From positions 1-10,743 of the forward strand of contig JACDGC010000071.1 of NCBI GenBank assembly GCA_013815535.1: a stretch of 10,743 nucleotides of DNA. The letters run 5' to 3'. Made by a program: the position numbers and the translations under genes. Positions within the stretch are counted from its first letter, which is position 1. Every line of letters starts with the position of its first letter. Positions 7,619 through 10,743 of this stretch are shown piece after piece. Below the pieces are notes generated by a model. The model had not been told where the DNA came from. It worked only from the letters and a program-made list of their open reading frames with translations, and made no database searches. The stretch comes from Ktedonobacterales bacterium (lineage in GTDB: Bacteria > Chloroflexota > Ktedonobacteria > Ktedonobacterales > JACDGC01).

Positions 7619-8587
7619 ATGGATGAGACGGAATCTGAGAGACTGAGCGAGGAGGCACGCCGTTTCAACGAGTGGAATCGGGAGCGGCCACAGAGGACCC
7701 AGATGAGTGAAAAGCTCCGTGACAACGGCGGGCAGTTGGCCCTCTTTCTCAATTTTTCCATTCGACGCACATGGCACGATGGCGAATGGTGGTATAGCCT
7801 GGTCGATTGCATGGTTCCCCTGAGCGACACGACGAGTGCCAAACGCTATTGGAGCGATCTCAAGCGGAAGCTCAAACGCGAGGGGGCAAAGTACGAAGAT
7901 TTCGTACTTTCCCTCCCGATGCCGACCAAGACAGGAAAAATGCAGGGTACGGACTGCGCGAATAAGGAGGGTGTGCTGCGTATTGTGCAATCAATTTCCC
8001 ATAAGAACGCGGAGCCGTTCAAAGAGTGGCTGGCGCGTGTTGGGAGGACGGTGATGGACCTCGGGGAGGAACGCACTCTCCGCGCCCAGAACCGCGCACA
8101 ACTTGATCGCGCCGACCGGGATCTGCATGAGATCGTCGTCTATTATGGCATCGTTACTCCCAACCAGCATGCCGACCTCATTGATGCGAATTTTGCCGGA
8201 TTGTATGCCGGTCGTACCGAGCTGGACCTCTTACGCGAACGAGGCGGCTTTCCTGGCAGTTTGCCCGACCGAATGGGACAGTTAGAACTGGCGGCGAATA
8301 CCTTGCAACGCGCCCTCGTCCAAGATAAGGTGCAGCGTGATGATATTCGAGGAGTTCTCCCTATCACGGATGCGGCACGAGAAACGGGGGCGCTGGTGCG
8401 TCGTACTCTGGCAGAGGCGGGAAGCACGATGCCAGAGGAGATGCCTCAATATTTTCCACTACCCCCTGGTGAGTGGATGCCCGACGATCACCCCAGCCGC
8501 ATACAGTGGGATACCCCCGCTGAGATTGCAGGTGAGGATGATGGTGGTCCGGACATGACCATCAGAGAGATTATCGCCCCAGAGTAA
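7619..8587 (+). CDS. Bro-N / DinD-like protein (DNA-damage-inducible D family)
   Basis: A 322-residue protein. Residues about 38-135 resemble the Bro-N domain of phage antirepressors and baculovirus BRO proteins: IRRTWHDGEWWYSLVDCMVPL, AKRYWSDLKRKLKREG, then EGVLRIVQSISHKNAEPF and KEWLARVG. The C-terminal half follows the pattern of E. coli DinD: GLYAG, MGQLELAANTLQRALVQDK and ALVRRTLAEAGSTMPEEMP, where DinD has MGSTELAAN and GGTMPEELP. E. coli DinD is SOS-induced and can inhibit RecA; whether this protein does so is unknown. The ATG at 7619 has GGAG 8 nt upstream; GTG at 7589 is an alternative overlapping the small upstream frame. The gene ends 5 bp before a strong terminator. A role as antirepressor of the upstream HTH protein is possible but only inferred. 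No LexA box was recognised upstream. Confidence 0.82.
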   Translation: MDETESERLSEEARRFNEWNRERPQRTQMSEKLRDNGGQLALFLNFSIRRTWHDGEWWYSLVDCMVPLSDTTSAKRYWSDLKRKLKREGAKYEDFVLSLPMPTKTGKMQGTDCANKEGVLRIVQSISHKNAEPFKEWLARVGRTVMDLGEERTLRAQNRAQLDRADRDLHEIVVYYGIVTPNQHADLIDANFAGLYAGRTELDLLRERGGFPGSLPDRMGQLELAANTLQRALVQDKVQRDDIRGVLPITDAARETGALVRRTLAEAGSTMPEEMPQYFPLPPGEWMPDDHPSRIQWDTPAEIAGEDDGGPDMTIREIIAPE

Positions 8588-8592
8588 GAACA

Positions 8593-8631
8593 AAAGGCGC
8601 AGTGCTCGCCCTGAGCAAGCACTGCGCCTTT
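8593..8631 (+). terminator. Strong intrinsic terminator, possibly bidirectional
   Basis: A perfect 14-bp stem pairs AAAGGCGCAGTGCT (8593-8606) with AGCACTGCGCCTTT (8618-8631). It extends past one mismatch by two more pairs to a tight loop. The arm ends in T residues continuing TTTATTAT on the plus strand and has an A run on the 5' side, so it could work in both directions. It lies 5 bp after the stop of the Bro-N/DinD-like gene and closes that operon, so the downstream DNA needs its own promoter. Confidence 0.9.
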
Positions 8632-8697
8632 ATTATGAGGCGTATGCGCTCACCGTGTAGGTATTCGATTGGTTACCCATCATCAGGAGAAACGGCA

Positions 8698-8964
8698 ATG
8701 ATTACGGTGCACCTCACCCACCGGGTCGCTGGTCCACCCTGTTCAAGGCACAACAATGCTTGGCGTGAATCATGGGCGCTGCACATTTCGCGGGAGTCCC
8801 AAGGAATGAAGGAGTCCCGCCGCGACGTTGCCCATGCTGGACGTTACGCGGGCTTTGGTGGCCAGACCCGTGAGTGGTATGCGATACTGAGGGTAGCGCC
8901 GCAAATGGGTTCACGCCCCCATGACGCCGATGCTGTTCCAGACAGCGCTCTTGCTCTCTGGTGA
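8698..8964 (+). CDS. Hypothetical protein, 88 residues, doubtful
   Basis: An open frame starting MITVHLTHRVAGPP with a good ribosome site (AGGAG about 8 nt before the ATG at 8698). A longer version of the frame begins inside the terminator stem and is not credible. The product is rich in Arg, His, Ser and Trp, has no recognisable domain and no hydrophobic core pattern. It contains the hairpin at 8790-8820, and its stop overlaps the start of an inverted repeat at 8963. It may be a small basic protein, or the region may be non-coding. I lean slightly towards non-coding or degenerate sequence. Confidence 0.3.
   Translation: MITVHLTHRVAGPPCSRHNNAWRESWALHISRESQGMKESRRDVAHAGRYAGFGGQTREWYAILRVAPQMGSRPHDADAVPDSALALW
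8790..8820. other. Hairpin GCGGGAGTCC / GGAGTCCCGC
   Basis: Ten-base arms at 8790-8799 and 8811-8820 are complementary except for one central mismatch, around an 11-base loop. The arms also share the direct repeat GGAGTCC. No T run follows, so it is not a standard terminator. It may be part of a structured transcript or an inverted binding site. Confidence 0.45.
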
Positions 8965-9085
8965 TGATCGGCGAGCCTCAATGGGAGAAGGCGAGCAGGA
9001 CCCGTGCGCCGCTCCATGCGCCTTGCAGTAAATAACTGACCAGTCTGCCCAAGAGGGGCTCGCCTGGGAACGCGGCTCGATCATC
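8963..9085 (+). ncRNA. Nested inverted repeats, candidate structured RNA
   Basis: Two pairs of complementary segments are nested. The outer pair is GATGATC-GGC-GAGCC (8963-8977) with GGCTCGATCATC (9074-9085): 12 base pairs with a 3-nt bulge. The inner pair is AGGCGAGC (8989-8996) with GCTCGCCT (9058-9065): 8 perfect pairs. Together they enclose about 60 nt. Nesting of independent complementary pairs is what a folded RNA would show. It lies in the non-coding-looking region before the tandem HNH gene. No known RNA family is recognised, and the strand of transcription is assumed to be that of the HNH gene. Confidence 0.35.
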
Positions 9086-9138
9086 GGTCGATTCCCGTTT
9101 GGGCGTTAGGACAGGTGCTTCTTCATAGTGAAGCTCTG

Positions 9139-9186
9139 ATGGAGTGACAGAACCCGTTCGTCTTTGGCGAACGTCTGTTGCTCCAT
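9139..9186 (+). ncRNA. Long RNA-like hairpin in the leader of the tandem HNH gene
   Basis: ATGGAGTGACAGA (9139-9151) pairs with TCTGTTGCTCCAT (9174-9186). At the DNA level there are two adjacent mismatches, but in RNA both become G-U pairs, giving a continuous 13-bp stem. After an internal loop (4 nt against 1 nt) a second stem GTTCG (9156-9160) pairs with CGAAC (9168-9172) around the loop TCTTTGG. Wobble pairs only in the transcript suggest an RNA element on the plus strand. It ends about 36 nt before the HNH start codon and could be a leader regulator or the 3' part of a small RNA. A small hairpin CTTCA-TAG-TGAAG sits just upstream at 9121-9133. Confidence 0.5.
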
Positions 9187-9221
9187 GGGGCAGACATTCG
9201 CCGCACTATGAGGAGGCACCA

Positions 9222-9797
9222 ATGCTCCACGAAGGTCTCTACGTGGCCTACGAGGCGGCCTACTTAGTACAGTTTCGCTGGATCAAAGCCGCCCTGAATG
9301 TTCCCTACGTGATGAAACCGGACGGTGCCTGGCAAACGTCGCCCCATGTGTCCATCGGCCCGACGCTGCGTGAGGCCATTTTTACCCGTGAGAAGGGGCG
9401 ATGTTATTTGTGTGGTCTACTGGTCAGGGCCACGTTACGAGAGGGGCCACGTGCCTGCACTATTGATCACATCGTCCCATTGAGTCATCATGGTCCCCCC
9501 AAAGGAATGAGCAATCTGGCGCTGGCGCACCAACAATGTAATCAGCTCAAAGGCGGTTCACCTCATCCGCGCACCGTGTATGAACTCGACGACTGGCAGT
9601 GTCAACGCTGTCAGGAATCGGTCAGTCGGGGACCAGAACAGTCAGATTGGCAGTGGAATCGCCCAATTGTGGAGCATCTGGTGCCGCTAGATTCTCCAGA
9701 CATCTGGCGGCCTGGGCGGTGCTGGACGTGTCATCTGTGCTGTCATGCCTACCATCTCCCCATTCCCCCGCAGATGCTGGTGTATATGCCCCTCTGA
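9222..9797 (+). CDS. Tandem HNH endonuclease-like protein
   Basis: A 191-residue protein with two HNH/zinc modules. Module 1 is canonical: C61-x2-C64, the D82-H83 pair in CTIDHIVPL, N98, and H103-x2-C106-N107 before K110, where a histidine replaces one of the usual zinc cysteines. Module 2 is a diverged copy of the pattern: C127-x2-C130, E151-H152 in VEHLVPL, and C170-x2-C173 followed by C174 and H175. Module 1 should be catalytic; module 2 has EH in place of DH and may be structural or DNA-binding. The N-terminal 50 residues are aromatic-rich and unrecognised. The ATG at 9222 is chosen because AGGAGG lies 7 nt upstream; an ATG-preceded longer frame from 9144 would start inside the hairpin. 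It is alone on its transcript between the structured region and the convergent TPR gene. Function (restriction, homing or repair) is unknown. Confidence 0.78.
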   Translation: MLHEGLYVAYEAAYLVQFRWIKAALNVPYVMKPDGAWQTSPHVSIGPTLREAIFTREKGRCYLCGLLVRATLREGPRACTIDHIVPLSHHGPPKGMSNLALAHQQCNQLKGGSPHPRTVYELDDWQCQRCQESVSRGPEQSDWQWNRPIVEHLVPLDSPDIWRPGRCWTCHLCCHAYHLPIPPQMLVYMPL

Positions 9798-9845
9798 GCA
9801 TCCAGGCAGCAGGAGGAGAGGGGATATTTGGCCGCCGCCTGAATC

Positions 9846-9860
9846 GGGGGTGATTCCCCC
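9846..9860. terminator. Short G/C hairpin, weak terminator candidate
   Basis: GGGGG (9846-9850) and CCCCC (9856-9860) form a 5-bp stem with a 5-nt loop, 49 bp after the HNH stop, between two convergent genes. No T run follows on either strand, so it is at best a weak terminator. The rest of 9798-9998 holds no gene. Confidence 0.25.
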
Positions 9861-9938
9861 CTGAGAAATGTCCTTGAACGAGATCCCCAGATCCGAGGAA
9901 ACCACTAGGATTGTGTCTTTAAAACGAGAGTTCTCTGG

Positions 9939-9963
9939 GCTAACCAGGGGATATTTTTAGGTG
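9939..9963. repeat. Partial copy of the TnpI core-site spacer region
   Basis: GCTAA, GGGGATATT and AGGTG occur here in the same order and orientation as in the TnpI core site at 1922-1940, but with 3 bases inserted on each side of the centre (CCA and TTT). Short similarities (GCCTGAATCGG; GAGAAATG; TTCTCTGGG) also appear in the same order upstream of both places. This may be a remnant recombination site or a diverged direct repeat, or chance. Confidence 0.3.
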
Positions 9964-9998
9964 AGGTCAGTCGACGGGACGGAGTTTCTGTTGAAGCC

Positions 9999-10618
9999 TC
10001 AGTTGATGCGAACGCCAATGAGTTCGCCTAGGCTCTTGACACCGGCGTGTTTCCCGGACTTTTTTCGCATCTCATGGTAGAGCTTTTCGATCCGCGCCTG
10101 GTTGACCAGGGAGTTAATAGCGACGCTGTTGCGCCAGCTCTCGGCAGCCAGGGTGGTCGCGCCACTGACATCATTGAGGCCAAAGAGGGCGCGTGCCTGC
10201 ATGGCCGTGACATGCACCCGCCATTGCAGGTTGTCGGGTTGCTCGGTGTCGATCAGCGTCAGTACGCTCTCCGCCGCATGATAGGCATCCAAATATTTCT
10301 CAGCTGCCACGCCAGCAACGACCCCAAAGAAGGGATGGACGTTCTTGGGGTTGGTGATCTCGCCGATCCACATTTCGGGGTCCAGCCCAGGTTTCGCCTC
10401 GCGCGCCTGGTGGGCGATGTGTTGGGCTTGCTGATATTGGCCAACGTGAGCGAGCGCCTGCCCCGCAACGAGCTGTGCTTCGGCCCAGATGGGAAAGCTT
10501 GCCCGGCGGGATTCTTCGAGCAGCGCCTGGGCGTTTTTCGCCGCCGTCCCGAATCGCTCCTGGTCGAGCAGCATGTAACCGTAGCGTTGGCGTGTAGCGG
10601 ATTTGAGATCCGCGTTGT
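9999..10618 (-). pseudogene. Tetratricopeptide-repeat protein fragment, 5' end missing
   Basis: A leftward frame of helical repeats. The frame stays open upstream of the first ATG (10574), reading ATRQRYGYMLLDQERFG in the same helical style, until it runs into the right inverted repeat, where an in-frame TGA occurs at 10635-10637. So the N-terminal part is lost at the repeat junction. TPR-like helix pairs are visible in IWAEAQLVAGQALAHVGQYQQA and WRVHVTAMQARALFGLNDVSGA. The C-terminus (QARIEKLYHEM to KSLGELIGVRIN) resembles the end of XRE-type regulators with C-terminal TPRs common in Actinobacteria and Ktedonobacteria; the HTH domain would be in the missing part. The ATG at 10574 could still yield a 191-residue protein, but no ribosome site is seen. 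It is probably host DNA flanking the mobile block. Confidence 0.7.
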
Positions 10619-10743
10619 TGTGACTCGTAGAATATCATGGCCAAACCGCGACATAATTCATGGCCGCAAGACTGTTGCGATTTGGCTCTGCGCCTTGGAT
10701 CAAGCTGTGTCGTGGTTGATTACCTGTGACAGTGTATCCTGGC
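10619..10743. repeat. Right arm of perfect 125-bp inverted repeat
   Basis: Exact reverse complement of 2-126. Its inner edge (TGTGAC reading outward) truncates the tetratricopeptide gene, so on this side the repeat behaves as the end of something inserted into or recombined with that gene. The window stops inside or at the end of it. Confidence 0.95.

Noticed and set aside
7473..7658. Toxin-antitoxin pair formed by the 39-residue frame and the Bro-N/DinD-like gene
   Set aside because: The small frame has no good ribosome site or antitoxin motif, and the partner is larger than a typical toxin with a different domain make-up.
8602..8697. Longer start for the 8698-8964 frame
   Set aside because: It would begin inside the terminator stem, without a ribosome site.
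8963..9797. IscB/IshB-like system with an omega-type RNA upstream of an HNH protein
   Set aside because: The HNH protein lacks the PLMP N-terminal motif, RuvC segments and bridge helix, and has a second HNH-like module in their place. The structured upstream region alone is not enough.
2..10743. Linear plasmid or virus with terminal inverted repeats
   Set aside because: No terminal protein, polymerase or structural genes; one repeat truncates a host-like gene and the other abuts an insertion sequence. Kept only as an alternative in the findings.
1..10743. tRNA or rRNA genes, for example as an insertion target
   Set aside because: No cloverleaf-like or rRNA-like segment was recognised on either strand by eye; a tRNA search program would be decisive.

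Overview
The window (10,743 bp, roughly 55% GC) is a piece of bacterial accessory DNA dominated by mobile elements. The gene types suggest a Chloroflexota host of the Ktedonobacter kind: a long ISL3 transposase, a tetratricopeptide regulator fragment and a prokaryotic PHAX-domain protein. That placement is an inference from memory of gene content, with no rRNA or housekeeping marker to test it.

Layout, left to right. (1) 2-126 is one arm of a perfect 125-bp inverted repeat whose other arm is 10619-10743. (2) 127 to about 1780 is an ISL3-family insertion sequence with an apparently intact DDE transposase. (3) 1914-5894 is the core of a Tn3-family transposon of the Tn4430 type: a tyrosine-recombinase core site and accessory motifs, then the resolvase tnpI and the transposase tnpA, both with complete catalytic residues. 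(4) 5899-9797 is a cargo block. It holds a leftward gene with a PHAX-type RNA-binding domain, a dense array of TACCGTA repeats in the divergent intergenic region, then a rightward operon of a two-headed HTH protein, a possible 39-residue peptide and a Bro-N/DinD-like protein ending in a strong terminator. After that come about 590 bp with little convincing coding but several RNA-like hairpins, and a small protein with two tandem HNH/zinc modules. (5) 9999-10618 is the C-terminal part of a tetratricopeptide-repeat protein, cut off at its N-terminus by the right arm of the inverted repeat.

How the parts may work together: TnpA would make cointegrates and TnpI would resolve them at the site just upstream of its own gene. 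In the cargo, the repeat array sits between the PHAX-domain gene and the HTH gene, so the HTH protein is the natural candidate to bind it. The Bro-N/DinD-like protein could act as an antirepressor or a DNA-damage-linked partner. The PHAX-type RNA-binding protein, the structured intergenic DNA and the tandem HNH protein make a combination I do not recognise as a described system.

Main uncertainties: I could not find a convincing pair of Tn3-family terminal repeats, so the right limit of the transposon and the claim that the cargo belongs to it are unproven. The terminal inverted repeat may be an assembly end inside a multicopy repeat and not a natural terminus.
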